DNA from: Streptomyces sp. SID13031
GTDB taxonomy: Bacteria; Actinomycetota; Actinomycetes; Propionibacteriales; Kribbellaceae
Assembly (NCBI RefSeq): GCF_010548305.1
Contig: NZ_JAAGLV010000019.1
Location: 1-64,000 of the forward strand
Length of the DNA stretch: 64,000 bases
Direction: 5' to 3'
A program made the position numbers and the translations under genes. Below are positions 7,841 through 17,127 of this stretch, in pieces; within the stretch, counting starts at the first letter, position 1, and each line of letters opens with the position of its first letter. Under the pieces are notes generated by a model that searched no databases, was not told the DNA's origin, and worked only from the letters and a program-made list of their open reading frames with translations.

Positions 7841-10422
7841 GCCTGCCCCTCCGGTCCGGACGCGGATCGCTCCCGGCTGCCCGGTACCGGCGCGTCGCCC
7901 GGCGTCAAGGTTGCGGCCGGCAACGAAACGACCATGGTCAGCCCACCGCCCGGGGTGTCCTCCGGTTGCAGCGATCCGTGCATCGCCTCGGCCAGCCCCC
8001 GCGCCAGCGCGAGCCCGAGCCCGACGCCGGTCGTGTTGTCGGTGTCGCCCAGCCGCTGGAACGGCGCGAACATCCGGTCCCGCTCGTCGCGTGGAATGCC
8101 CGGCCCGCGATCGATCACCCGTACTTCGACGACGTCGCCGAGTGCGCTCCCGGTCAGCAGCGGCGGCCGCCCGGCCGGCGAGTAGCGGACCGCGTTGGCG
8201 AGCAGGTTCGCGATCACGCGCTCCAGGAGCGCTGGGTCAGCCTCGACCAGCGGCAGCGTGTGCGGGATGTCCACGGTGACGTCGCCGTTGCCCTCGCCAA
8301 GCTCGGCCAGCGCACCCGGCATCACCTCGTCGAGGGCCATCGGCCGCGGAAAGACCGGTAGTACTCCGGCCTGCAGGCGGCTCAGGTCGAGCAGGTTGTC
8401 CACGAGTCGCGTCAGCCGGTCGAGGGACTCGTCGGCCGTCGCCAGCAACTCGTCTCGCTCGCCTTCGGTCCAGTCGACGTCCGAACTGCGCAGGCTGGTC
8501 ACGGAGGCCTTGGCCGAGGCGAGCGGGGAACGCAGGTCGTGGCCGACCGCGCGAAGGAGCGCGGTACGGAGCTTGTCGGCCTCGGCGAGCGGCTTGGCTT
8601 CGGCGGCTGCCTCGCTCAGTCGGGCCTTGTCGACCAGCGCCGCCGCATGGGCCGCGAAGGCTCCGACCAGGCGGCGCTCGTCGGCGGCCAGGGAGCGGCC
8701 TTGCAGGACGAGCACCAGGTCGTCGCGACCGGGGATCTCCGCGTCGCCATCCTCCGGCCGCCGGCAGGTCGGCGTACCGGCTGAGGCGAGGGGTCGCCAG
8801 GTCTCGGTCAGCTCGTCGGTGTCGACGCGTTCCATCAGGCACGCGCTCGTCATCCCGAACGCCTCGCGGACCCGCTCGAGCAACGCGGGCAGGGCGGTCT
8901 CGCCACGGAGTACGGAGCCTGCCAGGGTCGCCAGCGTCTCAGACTCGGCTGCCGACCGCGCGGCCTGGCGCGTACGCCGGGCCGCCCGGTCGACCACCGA
9001 TGACACGAGCGCCGCGATAAGCACGAAGATGCCCAGCGCGAGCGCGTTGTTCGGCTCCGTGATCGTGAAGGACCGCGTCGGTGGGGTGAAGAACCAGTTG
9101 AGCACCAGCGTCCCCGCGACCGCGGTCAGCATGGCCGGCCACAGTCCACCGACCAGGGCGACCACGACGACCGCGAAGAGGAAGGCGAGCACGTTGCTGG
9201 TCAGGTTGAGCGTGTCGCCACCGAGCCCGAGCAGCAACGCGAGCAGCGGCGGCAGCACGACGGCCAGCGCGAACCCGTAGATCAACCGCCGGCGCGACAG
9301 ACTGCCGTGCATCCGGGGCAACCGGCCGCGCCCCATCTCGGAGTGCGTGACGATGTGGACGTCGATGTCACCGGAGTCGCGGATCGAGCTGGACCCGATG
9401 CCGGGACCGGTGAGCAGCGCGCTCAGCCGCGAGCGGCGACTGCCGCCGAGCACCAGCTGGGTGGCGTTCTCGGCGCGGGCGAAGGACAGCAGCGCGTCCG
9501 GGATGTCGTCGCCGACGACCTGGTGATAGGTACCACCGAGACTCTCGACCAGCGCGCGTTGCTGAGCCAGGGCGGTCGGGTTGGCGCCGGTCAGTCCGTC
9601 TGACCGGGTGATGTGGACGGCGAGCAGATCCCCTCCGGAGGAGCGGGCGGCGATGCGGGCGGCACGCCGGATCAGGGTCTCGCCTTCAGGTCCGCCGGTG
9701 AGCGCGACGACAACCCGTTCGCGCGCCTCCCAGGTGGAGTCGATGTCATGCTGGGAACGGTACTGCTGCAGGCCCGCGTCGACGCGGTCGGCGAGCCAGA
9801 GCAGCGCAAGTTCGCGCAGGGCGGACAGATTGCCGACCCGGAAGTAGTTGCCCAGGGCAGCATCGATCTTGTCGGCCGCGTAGACGTTGCCGTGCGCCAT
9901 CCGGCGGCGCAGCGCCTCCGGCGTCATGTCGACGAGCTCGATCTGGTCCGCGGCCCGGACCACCCGGTCAGGGACCGTCTCCTGCTGCGGTACTCCGGTG
10001 ATCTTCTCGACGACGTCGTTGATCGACTCCAGGTGCTGGATGTTGACCGCCGAGATCACGTCGATCCCGGCGGTCAGCAATGCGTCGATGTCCTCCCAGC
10101 GCTTCGCGTTCCGGCTGCCCGGCACGTTGCTGTGGGCGAGCTCGTCGACGATCGCGACCTCGGGCCGGCGGGCCAGGACCGCGTCCAGGTCCATCTCGGT
10201 GAAGCTGGCGCCGCGGTAGTCGATGATCTTGCGCGGCACCACCTCGAGCCCGTCGAGCATGGCGGCGGTGTGCTCCCGGCCATGGGTCTCGACGTAGCCG
10301 ACCACCACGTCCGTGCCGCGCTCCCGCCGCCGCTGCGCCTCACCCAGCATCTTGTAGGTCTTGCCGACACCGGGCGCGGCACCCAAGTAGACCCTCAGGT
10401 GCCCGCGGCCGCTTCTACTCAC
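7837..10422 (-). CDS. kdpD: Osmosensitive K+ channel sensor kinase KdpD
   Basis: The 861-residue membrane histidine kinase has the full KdpD layout: N-terminal KdpD domain with the Walker-type GAAPGVGKTYKML (about residues 12-25), a Usp-like domain (about 250-370), four membrane helices of the DUF4118 type (about 380-490), a GAF-like region, the H-box LLRAVGHDLRSPLASAK (about residue 640) and an HATPase domain with GPGIP and VGLGLALARGLAEA. It senses K+ or turgor and phosphorylates KdpE. It lies 34 bases after kdpC and overlaps kdpE. Confidence 0.96.
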   Translation of the reverse strand: MSRSGRGHLRVYLGAAPGVGKTYKMLGEAQRRRERGTDVVVGYVETHGREHTAAMLDGLEVVPRKIIDYRGASFTEMDLDAVLARRPEVAIVDELAHSNVPGSRNAKRWEDIDALLTAGIDVISAVNIQHLESINDVVEKITGVPQQETVPDRVVRAADQIELVDMTPEALRRRMAHGNVYAADKIDAALGNYFRVGNLSALRELALLWLADRVDAGLQQYRSQHDIDSTWEARERVVVALTGGPEGETLIRRAARIAARSSGGDLLAVHITRSDGLTGANPTALAQQRALVESLGGTYHQVVGDDIPDALLSFARAENATQLVLGGSRRSRLSALLTGPGIGSSSIRDSGDIDVHIVTHSEMGRGRLPRMHGSLSRRRLIYGFALAVVLPPLLALLLGLGGDTLNLTSNVLAFLFAVVVVALVGGLWPAMLTAVAGTLVLNWFFTPPTRSFTITEPNNALALGIFVLIAALVSSVVDRAARRTRQAARSAAESETLATLAGSVLRGETALPALLERVREAFGMTSACLMERVDTDELTETWRPLASAGTPTCRRPEDGDAEIPGRDDLVLVLQGRSLAADERRLVGAFAAHAAALVDKARLSEAAAEAKPLAEADKLRTALLRAVGHDLRSPLASAKASVTSLRSSDVDWTEGERDELLATADESLDRLTRLVDNLLDLSRLQAGVLPVFPRPMALDEVMPGALAELGEGNGDVTVDIPHTLPLVEADPALLERVIANLLANAVRYSPAGRPPLLTGSALGDVVEVRVIDRGPGIPRDERDRMFAPFQRLGDTDNTTGVGLGLALARGLAEAMHGSLQPEDTPGGGLTMVVSLPAATLTPGDAPVPGSRERSASGPEGQA

Positions 10423-10456
10423 TGGTGCACTTTCATCTGGCCATCGTCTCAGTTGG

Positions 10457-11104
10457 CTACTTCTGGGCGGCCAGGTCGGCGTTCAGGGTGACCACGTTGA
10501 CCGTCGGCTCCCCGAGGAAGCCGAGCGTGCGCCCCTTCGTGTTGTCCTTGACCAACTGTTGCACCTTGGCCACCTCCAGGCCGCGCTCCCGGGCAACCCG
10601 GTTCACTTGCAGCGCGGCGTAGGCCGGGCTGATCTGCGGGTCGAGACCGCTGCCGCTGGCGGTCAGGGCGTCCGGCGGGACCTGTGACTGGTCGACACCT
10701 TCGAGCTCTGCGACAGTCTTGCGACGCTCAGCGATCAGACCTTCCAGGTCCTTGTTGTTCGGCCCGTACTGCGAGGCGGCGCTACCCGCCGCGTCGTAGT
10801 CGACCGCCGATGGCCTGGTCTGGAACCACAGCGGGTCGGCCTCCATCACCGGTGCGCCCTCGGCATCGACCTCGGGCTTGCCGTCCTTGGTCGCCTGCTT
10901 GGTGTACGCCTGGCCGATCAGGTCGGAGGCGACGTCCTTGCCGTTGACCTGGATCACCGAGCCGTTCGCGTTGTCGTGGAAGAGCGCCTGGGCGGCACCC
11001 GTCATCGCCAGCGGGTAGATCACCCCCAGGCCGATGGTGAACACTGCGATCGCCCGCGTTGCGACCCCGAACTGACGAAACGTCGCGGGAAGTCTGCTGG
11101 ACAT
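10457..11104 (-). CDS. kdpC: K+-transporting ATPase subunit C
   Basis: The 215-residue protein has one N-terminal membrane helix (about 15-37) and the KdpC motifs LWFQTRPS, SAASQYGPNN and DALTASGSGLDPQISP. KdpC stabilises the KdpB nucleotide domain and is needed for K+-stimulated ATPase activity. It follows kdpB by 15 bases in the operon. Length and motifs are normal for the family. Confidence 0.96.
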   Translation of the reverse strand: MSSRLPATFRQFGVATRAIAVFTIGLGVIYPLAMTGAAQALFHDNANGSVIQVNGKDVASDLIGQAYTKQATKDGKPEVDAEGAPVMEADPLWFQTRPSAVDYDAAGSAASQYGPNNKDLEGLIAERRKTVAELEGVDQSQVPPDALTASGSGLDPQISPAYAALQVNRVARERGLEVAKVQQLVKDNTKGRTLGFLGEPTVNVVTLNADLAAQK

Positions 11105-11119
11105 TGTTTTCTATCCTTC

Positions 11120-13210
11120 TCAGCCGATGCCCGGGATGAGCGAGATCAGCAGGTCGATGAGTTTGATGCCGATGAACGGGCTGATCAGCCCGCCGACGCC
11201 GTAGATCAGCAGGTTGCGGCGCAGCATCGCCGACGCGGAGGACGGCTTGTACTGCACGCCGCGCAGCGCCAGCGGGACCAGCGCGATGATCACCAGCGCG
11301 TTGAAGATGACCGCGGACAGGATCGCCGACTCGGCCGAGTCCAGCCGCATGATGTTGAGCTTGTCCAGGCCCGGGTAGGCCGTCGCGAACAGGGCCGGCA
11401 GGATCGCGAAGTACTTGGCCACGTCGTTCGCGATCGAGAACGTGGTCAGCGAGCCGCGGGTGATCAGCAACTGCTTGCCGATCTCGACGATCTCGATCAG
11501 CTTGGTCGGGTTGGAGTCGAGGTCGACCATGTTGCCGGCCTCTTTGGCCGCCGACGTGCCGCTGTTCATCGCGACGCCGACGTCGGCCTGCGCGAGCGCC
11601 GGAGCGTCGTTGGTGCCGTCACCGGTCATCGCGACCAGCCGGCCACCCTCCTGCTCCTTCTTGATCAGCGCCATCTTGTCTTCGGGCGTCGCCTCAGCCA
11701 GGAAGTCGTCGACCCCGGCCTCCTCGGCGATCGCCTTCGCCGTCAGCCGGTTGTCACCGGTGATCATCACGGTCCGGATGCCCATCGCGCGCATCTGGTC
11801 GAAGCGCTCGCGCATCCCTTCCTTGACGACGTCCTTGAGGTGGATGACCCCCAGCGCGCGGGCGACATTGTCCTTGCTGATGGCAACGACCAGCGGGGTG
11901 CCGCCGGAGGCCGAGATGCCGTCGACGATCTCACCGAGCTCGGCCACTACTGTGCCGCCCTGGTCGTGGATCCAGGCGGTGATCGCGCCGGCCGCGCCCT
12001 TGCGGATCTGCCGGCCGTCCACGTCGACGCCGCTCATCCGCGTCTGCGCGGTGAACTCGATGAACGTGGCGTGCGGCAGCTCGCCGGTGTGCCGCTCCCG
12101 CAGCTCGTACTTCGTTTTGGCGAGCACGACGATCGAACGGCCCTCGGGCGTCTCGTCGGCCAGGCTGGACAGCTGGGCCGCGTCGGCCAGCTCGGTCTCG
12201 CTGACCCCGGCGAGCGGGATGAACTCGGACGCCTGCCGGTTGCCCAGCGTGATCGTGCCGGTCTTGTCGAGCAGCAGCGTGTTCACGTCACCGGCAGCCT
12301 CGACCGCGCGGCCGGACATCGCCAGCACATTGCGCTGGACCAGCCGGTCCATCCCGGCGATACCGATCGCGGACAGCAGCGCGCCGATGGTGGTCGGGAT
12401 CAGACAGACGAGCAGGGCGACCAGGACGACGATGCTCAGCTCGGTGCCCGCGTAGTTGGCGAACGACGGCAGCGTCACCGTAGCCATCAAGAACACGATG
12501 GTCAGGCTGGCGAGCAGGATGTTCAGCGCGATCTCGTTCGGCGTCTTCTGCCGCGAGGCGCCCTCGACCAGCGCGATCATCCGGTCGATGAAGCTCTCAC
12601 CTGGTTTGGTGGTGATCTTCACGACGATCCGATCCGACAGCACCTTCGTACCGCCCGTGACAGCGCTCCGGTCGCCGCCGGACTCCCGGATCACGGGAGC
12701 CGACTCACCGGTGATGGCCGATTCGTCCACGCTCGCGACGCCTTCGACCACGTCCCCGTCGCCGGGGATGATCTGGCCGGCCTCGACGACCACGAGGTCA
12801 CCGAGCTGCAGCGAAGCAGCCGGTACCTCCTGCTCGCTGAGCTTGTCCGCGGACAGCTTGCGCGCGGTCGTCTCGGTCTTCGCCCGGCGCAGGGTGGCCG
12901 CCTGGGCCTTGCCGCGTCCTTCGGCGACCGCTTCGGCCAGGTTGGCGAACAGCACGGTCAGCCACAGCCAGACCACGATCCACCAGACGAACACGGTGGA
13001 GTCGGTGAAGGCGAGGATCGTCGACGCGACGGCGCCGACCTCGACCACGAACATCACCGGGTTCTTCGCCATCACCCGCGGATCGAGCTTGCGCAGCGCG
13101 TCCGGCAGCGAGGTCAGCAGCATCTTCGGGTCGAACAGACCCGACGCTGCCTTTTTGGAGATTACGGCCGCCTTGGGCTTGGGTGCCGGCGGCCTGGTCA
13201 GGGTGGTCAC
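11120..13210 (-). CDS. kdpB: K+-transporting P-type ATPase subunit B
   Basis: This 696-residue P-type ATPase carries the phosphorylation motif DKTGTIT (in LLLDKTGTITLGNR, about residue 317), the TGES actuator motif (ITGESAPV), MITGDN and the hinge TGDGTNDAPAL. It hydrolyses ATP to drive K+ uptake through KdpA. The GTG start forms a GTGA overlap with the kdpA stop. Sequence and length are typical and the gene appears intact. Confidence 0.97.
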   Translation of the reverse strand: MTTLTRPPAPKPKAAVISKKAASGLFDPKMLLTSLPDALRKLDPRVMAKNPVMFVVEVGAVASTILAFTDSTVFVWWIVVWLWLTVLFANLAEAVAEGRGKAQAATLRRAKTETTARKLSADKLSEQEVPAASLQLGDLVVVEAGQIIPGDGDVVEGVASVDESAITGESAPVIRESGGDRSAVTGGTKVLSDRIVVKITTKPGESFIDRMIALVEGASRQKTPNEIALNILLASLTIVFLMATVTLPSFANYAGTELSIVVLVALLVCLIPTTIGALLSAIGIAGMDRLVQRNVLAMSGRAVEAAGDVNTLLLDKTGTITLGNRQASEFIPLAGVSETELADAAQLSSLADETPEGRSIVVLAKTKYELRERHTGELPHATFIEFTAQTRMSGVDVDGRQIRKGAAGAITAWIHDQGGTVVAELGEIVDGISASGGTPLVVAISKDNVARALGVIHLKDVVKEGMRERFDQMRAMGIRTVMITGDNRLTAKAIAEEAGVDDFLAEATPEDKMALIKKEQEGGRLVAMTGDGTNDAPALAQADVGVAMNSGTSAAKEAGNMVDLDSNPTKLIEIVEIGKQLLITRGSLTTFSIANDVAKYFAILPALFATAYPGLDKLNIMRLDSAESAILSAVIFNALVIIALVPLALRGVQYKPSSASAMLRRNLLIYGVGGLISPFIGIKLIDLLISLIPGIG

Positions 13211-14868
13211 AGTCCCTCCGCGAGGGGTCCTAGAGTCAGTGCAGGGAAGTAGGTCAGGCCGGTGACGATCAGCACAACGCCGACGAGCAGCGTCACGAAC
13301 AGGGCCTTGTGGGTCGGCAGCGTGCCCTCGTTGACGGGCACCGGCTGCTGCCGGGCGAACGAGCCGGCCAGCGCGAGCACGATGACGATCGGCACGAACC
13401 GGCCGAGCAGCATCACCAGGCCCAGCGCCGTGTTGTAGAAGGGAATGTTGGCGCTGATACCACCGAACGCGCTGCCGTTGTTGTTACCGGCCGAGGTGAA
13501 CGCGTAGAGCACCTCGGAGAACCCGTGTGGACTGTCGGTGTTGAAGATCGACGCTCTGGCCGTGGCCAGTCCCATCGCGATCGCCGATCCGACGAGCACC
13601 AGGCTCGGGGTGGCAAGGATGTAGAGCGAGACGAGCTTCATCTCGCGCGCGGTGATCTTCTTCTTCAGGTACTCCGGCGTCCGGCCGACCATCAGTCCGG
13701 CGACGAAGACGGCCAGCACCGCGAGCACGAGCATGCCGTACAGGCCCGTACCGGTTCCGCCCGGACTGACTTCGCCCAGCATCATGTGGAAGAGGGCCGT
13801 ACCGCCGCCCAGTGGGGTGAACGAGTCGTGCGCGGCGTTGACCGCACCGGTCGACGTACCGGTCGTCGAGCTCGCGAAGAGTGCCGAGGCCCATTCGCCG
13901 AAGCGGGTCTCCTTGCCCTCCATCGCGGCTCCGGCCGCTTGCGTTGCAGTACCGGCGCCCTGGTTCTCGAAGAAGGTCGCGGAGAAGGTGAACGCGGCCC
14001 ACAGCGTGCCCATCACGCCGAGGATCGCGTAGCCCTGGCGCTTGTCCTTGACCATCAGGCCGAAGGTGCGGGTCAGCGCGACCGGGATCACCAGCAGCAG
14101 GAAGATCTCGAACAGGTTGGACAGGCCGTTCGGGTTCTCGAACGGGTGGCCGGAGTTCGCGTTGTAGAAGCCGCCACCGTTGGTGCCGAGTTCCTTGATG
14201 ATTTCCTGGCTCGCGACCGGGCCGCCCGGCAGGTGCTGGGTCTGGCCTACCACCGAGGTCACCTCGTGACCGCCGGAGAAGTTCTGGACGACGCCCATCG
14301 CGACCAGCGCGAGGGTGCCGATCACGGCGATCGGCAGCAGGACCCGGACGACCGTACGGGTCAGGTCGACCCAGAAGTTGCCCAGCCGGTCCGTCTTCGA
14401 CCGCGCGAAGCCGCGGATCAGCGCGATCACGACGGTGATGCCGACGGCGGCCGAGAGGAAGTTCTGCACCGCGAGGCCGGCGAACTGGACCAGGTGGCCC
14501 ATCGTGACCTCGGGTGAATAGGACTGCCAGTTCGTGTTCGACACGAACGACGCGGCCGTGTTGAAGGCCAGTCCCGGCTCGACGTTCGGCAGGCCCAGCG
14601 AGAGCGGCAGATAGTGCTGCAGCCGCTGTACGGCGTACAGGAGAATCACACCGACTGCCGAGAATGCCAGCAGCGAGCGCGCGTAGACGGCCCACGTCTG
14701 GTCGGCCTTGGAGTCGACTCCCAGCAGTTTGTAGGTGACGCGCTCGATCCGGACGTCCTTGTCGGACGTGTAGACCCGGGCCATGTAGCCACCCAGCGGG
14801 CGGTACACGGCGGCCAGGAGCGCGACCAGCAGGCCGACCTGGAGCAGGCCGGCGGCGGTGTCGGACAT
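13207..14868 (-). CDS. kdpA: K+-transporting ATPase subunit A
   Basis: The 553-residue polytopic membrane protein is the K+-binding channel-like subunit. Selectivity-filter-type segments are visible, for example TNGGGFYNANSGHPFENP and TSAGNNNGSAFGG. It is related to SKT transporters and hands K+ to KdpB. The ATG shares one base with the kdpF stop (TGATG), and its own stop overlaps kdpB, so kdpF, kdpA and kdpB are tightly coupled. Confidence 0.97.
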   Translation of the reverse strand: MSDTAAGLLQVGLLVALLAAVYRPLGGYMARVYTSDKDVRIERVTYKLLGVDSKADQTWAVYARSLLAFSAVGVILLYAVQRLQHYLPLSLGLPNVEPGLAFNTAASFVSNTNWQSYSPEVTMGHLVQFAGLAVQNFLSAAVGITVVIALIRGFARSKTDRLGNFWVDLTRTVVRVLLPIAVIGTLALVAMGVVQNFSGGHEVTSVVGQTQHLPGGPVASQEIIKELGTNGGGFYNANSGHPFENPNGLSNLFEIFLLLVIPVALTRTFGLMVKDKRQGYAILGVMGTLWAAFTFSATFFENQGAGTATQAAGAAMEGKETRFGEWASALFASSTTGTSTGAVNAAHDSFTPLGGGTALFHMMLGEVSPGGTGTGLYGMLVLAVLAVFVAGLMVGRTPEYLKKKITAREMKLVSLYILATPSLVLVGSAIAMGLATARASIFNTDSPHGFSEVLYAFTSAGNNNGSAFGGISANIPFYNTALGLVMLLGRFVPIVIVLALAGSFARQQPVPVNEGTLPTHKALFVTLLVGVVLIVTGLTYFPALTLGPLAEGL

Positions 14869-14957
14869 CAGAACCTCTCGGGGAAGATCAGGGCGGCGAT
14901 CAGGTAGAGGACCAGGGCCGCGGCCACCACGAGGCCGGCGATGTTCTCGGCGCTCAC
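14868..14957 (-). CDS. kdpF: KdpF small membrane subunit
   Basis: A 29-residue single-helix peptide, VSAENIAGLVVAAALVLYLI then AALIFPERF, matches the KdpF pattern with the characteristic FPERF end. KdpF stabilises the KdpFABC complex in the membrane. The GTG start overlaps the stop of the preceding 27-residue ORF (GTGA), and its stop touches the kdpA start. Confidence 0.9.
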   Translation of the reverse strand: MSAENIAGLVVAAALVLYLIAALIFPERF

Positions 14958-15037
14958 AGTTTCTCCACCCCCCGCAGTGCGAACCAGATGGTCGCGAACG
15001 TCGCTACACACAGGGCCAGGTACAGCACGTCCTTCAC
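14954..15037 (-). CDS. 27-residue membrane peptide at the head of the kdp operon
   Basis: A short ORF on the minus strand reads MKDVLYLALCVATFATIWFA followed by LRGVEKL, with a GTG start at 15037 and a good AGGTGGGGAC ribosome site before it. It has one hydrophobic helix (residues 4-20) and a short basic/acidic tail. Its TGA overlaps the kdpF GTG by two bases, which is hard to explain unless it is translated. I do not recognise a named family. It could be an extra accessory subunit of the Kdp complex, or a leader peptide that couples translation into kdpF. Confidence 0.75.
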   Translation of the reverse strand: MKDVLYLALCVATFATIWFALRGVEKL

Positions 15038-15108
15038 GGCCGTCCCCACCTCTCGGCAAAAGTACTCATGAGCTCACTGAACTGCGCTGACTGCGCTGTC
15101 AGGAGTCT

Positions 15109-15158
15109 TCTCACAGGGCTCTCACACCCGCTCGTGGAGCTCTCACAGGTCTCTCACA
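15109..15158 (-). promoter_or_regulatory. Four phased direct repeats upstream of kdp: putative KdpE site
   Basis: TCTCACA occurs at 15109, 15120, 15141 and 15152, i.e. spacings of 11, 21 and 11 bases, so all copies lie on one face of the helix (TGTGAGA in the kdp direction). OmpR-class regulators such as KdpE bind pairs of direct repeats one helical turn apart. The array ends 72 bases before the first ORF of the operon. Confidence 0.7.
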
Positions 15159-15254
15159 GGTACCGTTCATGGACTCGACTTCGTGCTGTCGCTCCGAGTG
15201 CGCATACTTACGCCTGGCAATGAGCAGCCCCGACCAGAGTTAGGGAAGACCGCA

Positions 15255-15893
15255 GTGACTGAAGTGGACAACCAGGAGTTCTCCGCCACCGGGGAGCAGT
15301 TCTTCTCCGAGGAGAGCCGCAAGGCGCTGGCCGAGGCCAGCCGCCAGCTGGCCGAACGCCTGCAGGCCCACACCGAGGCCCTGCTGGCGATGACCGGTGA
15401 CGAGGACCAGAACGCCCTCTACGAGCAGAACTCCGCGCTGGAGGAGCTCGTCGAGGGCTGGAACGACGCCGTCTTCGAGCACACCGGGACCGCGCCGCTG
15501 CTGCTCGACGACGAGGTCGGCGAGGACGAGGACGACGAGGAGGCCGAGGAGCGCGACCAGGTGATCAGCGTGGTGTCGCGGTTCGACCTGCGGGTGGTCG
15601 ACCTGGACGCCCTGCTGGAGGCCGGCAAGTCCGCGCAGGAGCGGCACCCCGCCGAGCTGGACGAGTCCGGCGAGCGCGAGCCGGTCGAGACCGCCGAGCA
15701 GGCCATCTACGAGATCAGCCGCGAGGTCGGCGAGGCGTGGTTCGAGCTCCCGGGCGTGGATCTGGTCGCCGGCGCCCGCGCGTACGTCGTACCGGAATGG
15801 CCCTTCGAGCCGCTCGAGGCCGATGCCGAGGACGTGCTGACCGAGCTGGGCGCCCCGAACGGTGCGATCACCCACGCGGAGACCTGGGCCTGA
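15255..15893 (+). CDS. Acidic cytoplasmic protein of unknown function
   Basis: The 212-residue product is strongly acidic, with a DDEVGEDEDDEEAEERDQ stretch near residue 90-108. It has no signal peptide or membrane segment and looks largely helical. The GTG at 15255 (VTEVDNQEFSATG) is preferred, with AGGGAAG ten bases upstream. It is divergent from the kdp operon and shares the 15040-15250 region with it, but there is no evidence that its function relates to K+. I recognise no named domain; it resembles conserved actinobacterial hypotheticals. Confidence 0.75.
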   Translation: MTEVDNQEFSATGEQFFSEESRKALAEASRQLAERLQAHTEALLAMTGDEDQNALYEQNSALEELVEGWNDAVFEHTGTAPLLLDDEVGEDEDDEEAEERDQVISVVSRFDLRVVDLDALLEAGKSAQERHPAELDESGEREPVETAEQAIYEISREVGEAWFELPGVDLVAGARAYVVPEWPFEPLEADAEDVLTELGAPNGAITHAETWA

Positions 15894-15920
15894 TTCGCCA
15901 GCTTTCTGCTTTTGCTTTTT

Positions 15921-15989
15921 TGTCGGTTGGGAAGTTGAACCGGTCTGAGTTTTGGGCCGTGTGGGTGGTATTCGACTTCCCAACCGACA
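15921..15989 (+). repeat. Long hairpin: 19-bp inverted repeat with 31-base loop
   Basis: TGTCGGTTGGGAAGTTGAA (15921-15939) and its complement at 15971-15989 match at 18 of 19 positions. The right arm ends directly against the AGGAAAG ribosome site of the next gene, so in mRNA the stem could control its translation. A run of T precedes the left arm. Confidence 0.85.
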
Positions 15990-15999
15990 GGAAAGTGTC

Positions 16000-17112
16000 A
16001 TGTCGCTTCGCTTCAAGCTGGCCAGTGCCACCGCCGTCCTCGGCGGGTTGGCGCTGGTCGCGCCCAGCGCTGCCAGCGCGCACGTCCCCTACGGTCACGA
16101 CTCGCGGAACAACCTTGCCGTCCACCAGGTGAACCTGGTCTCCGACGTACCGGGCAAGGCCGCGCTGGTCGATCCCGACCTGGTCAACCCGTGGGGCCTC
16201 GCCCTCGGCGCAACCTCACCGTTGTGGGTGTCCAACCAGGGCACGTCGACCTCGACGCTGTACTCCTCGGCCGCCGGCGCGACCACCGCCACCAAGGTGC
16301 CGACCGTGCGCGTCAACGTCCCGGCCCCGACCGGCCAGGTCGCCAACGCTGGTACCGGCTTCGTCCTGACCAACGGCACCGCCAGCGCGCCGGCCCGGTT
16401 CATCTTCTCCACCCTGACCGGCCAGATCGCCGCTTGGGGACCGCCCGCGACGCCGCTGATCGGCGCCGCTCAGATCAAGGCGACCGTGCCCGGCGCGGTC
16501 TACACCGGCCTGGCCATCGCGACCGCGACGAAGGGCGACCAGCTGTACGCCGCCAACTTCGCGCAGGGCTCGATCGACGTCTTCGACAACGCCTTCGTCC
16601 AGGTCCCGCAGCCCGCGTGGGCGTTCAAGGACAAGAACCTGCCGAAGGGGTACCACCCGTTCAACGTGCAGACGCTGAACGGCCGGATCTTCGTCGCCTA
16701 CGCGAAGGTCGACCCGGCGACCGGCCGCAACGCCAGCGGCAAGGGCCTCGGCTTCGTCGACGAGTACTCGGTGGACGGCAAGCTGGTCGACCGGATCGTC
16801 TCGCACGACTCGCTGAACGCGCCGTGGGGTCTCGCGCTCGCGCCCGCTTCGTGGGGTAAGCAGGCCGGCGCGCTGCTCGTCGGCAACTTCGGCGACGGCC
16901 GGATCAACATCGTGGAGCAGAAGAACCACGGCCGCTTCCAGCACAAGGTCGCGGGTCAGGTGCGCGACGCCGCGACCGGCCGGACAGTGGTCATCCCGGG
17001 TCTGTGGGCGCTGACCAGCGGCACGGCCACCACCGGTGGTACGGACGCGATCTGGTTCTCCGCCGGGATCGCGGACGAGACGCACGGGCTGCTCGGCGTA
17101 CTCCGCAAGTAA
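16000..17112 (+). CDS. Secreted TIGR03118-type beta-propeller protein
   Basis: The 370-residue protein begins with a signal peptide (MSLRFKLASATAVLGGLALV then APSAASA) and matches by eye the conserved TIGR03118 family: VNLVSDVPGKAALVDPDLVN and NPWGLA near the start, and repeated blade-like motifs such as APWGLALAP and LLVGNFGDGRINI. Function in this family is unknown; NHL/propeller folds usually bind ligands. ATG 16000 follows AGGAAAG. A long inverted repeat lies directly upstream, and a hairpin terminator follows. Confidence 0.85.
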   Translation: MSLRFKLASATAVLGGLALVAPSAASAHVPYGHDSRNNLAVHQVNLVSDVPGKAALVDPDLVNPWGLALGATSPLWVSNQGTSTSTLYSSAAGATTATKVPTVRVNVPAPTGQVANAGTGFVLTNGTASAPARFIFSTLTGQIAAWGPPATPLIGAAQIKATVPGAVYTGLAIATATKGDQLYAANFAQGSIDVFDNAFVQVPQPAWAFKDKNLPKGYHPFNVQTLNGRIFVAYAKVDPATGRNASGKGLGFVDEYSVDGKLVDRIVSHDSLNAPWGLALAPASWGKQAGALLVGNFGDGRINIVEQKNHGRFQHKVAGQVRDAATGRTVVIPGLWALTSGTATTGGTDAIWFSAGIADETHGLLGVLRK

Positions 17113-17127
17113 CACCCGATTGAAGGG

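Noticed and set aside
10976..13252. A 758-residue open frame on the plus strand opposite kdpB
   Set aside because: It is His/Arg/Asp-rich antisense of kdpC-kdpB, a common artefact of high-GC codon bias, and has no motifs.
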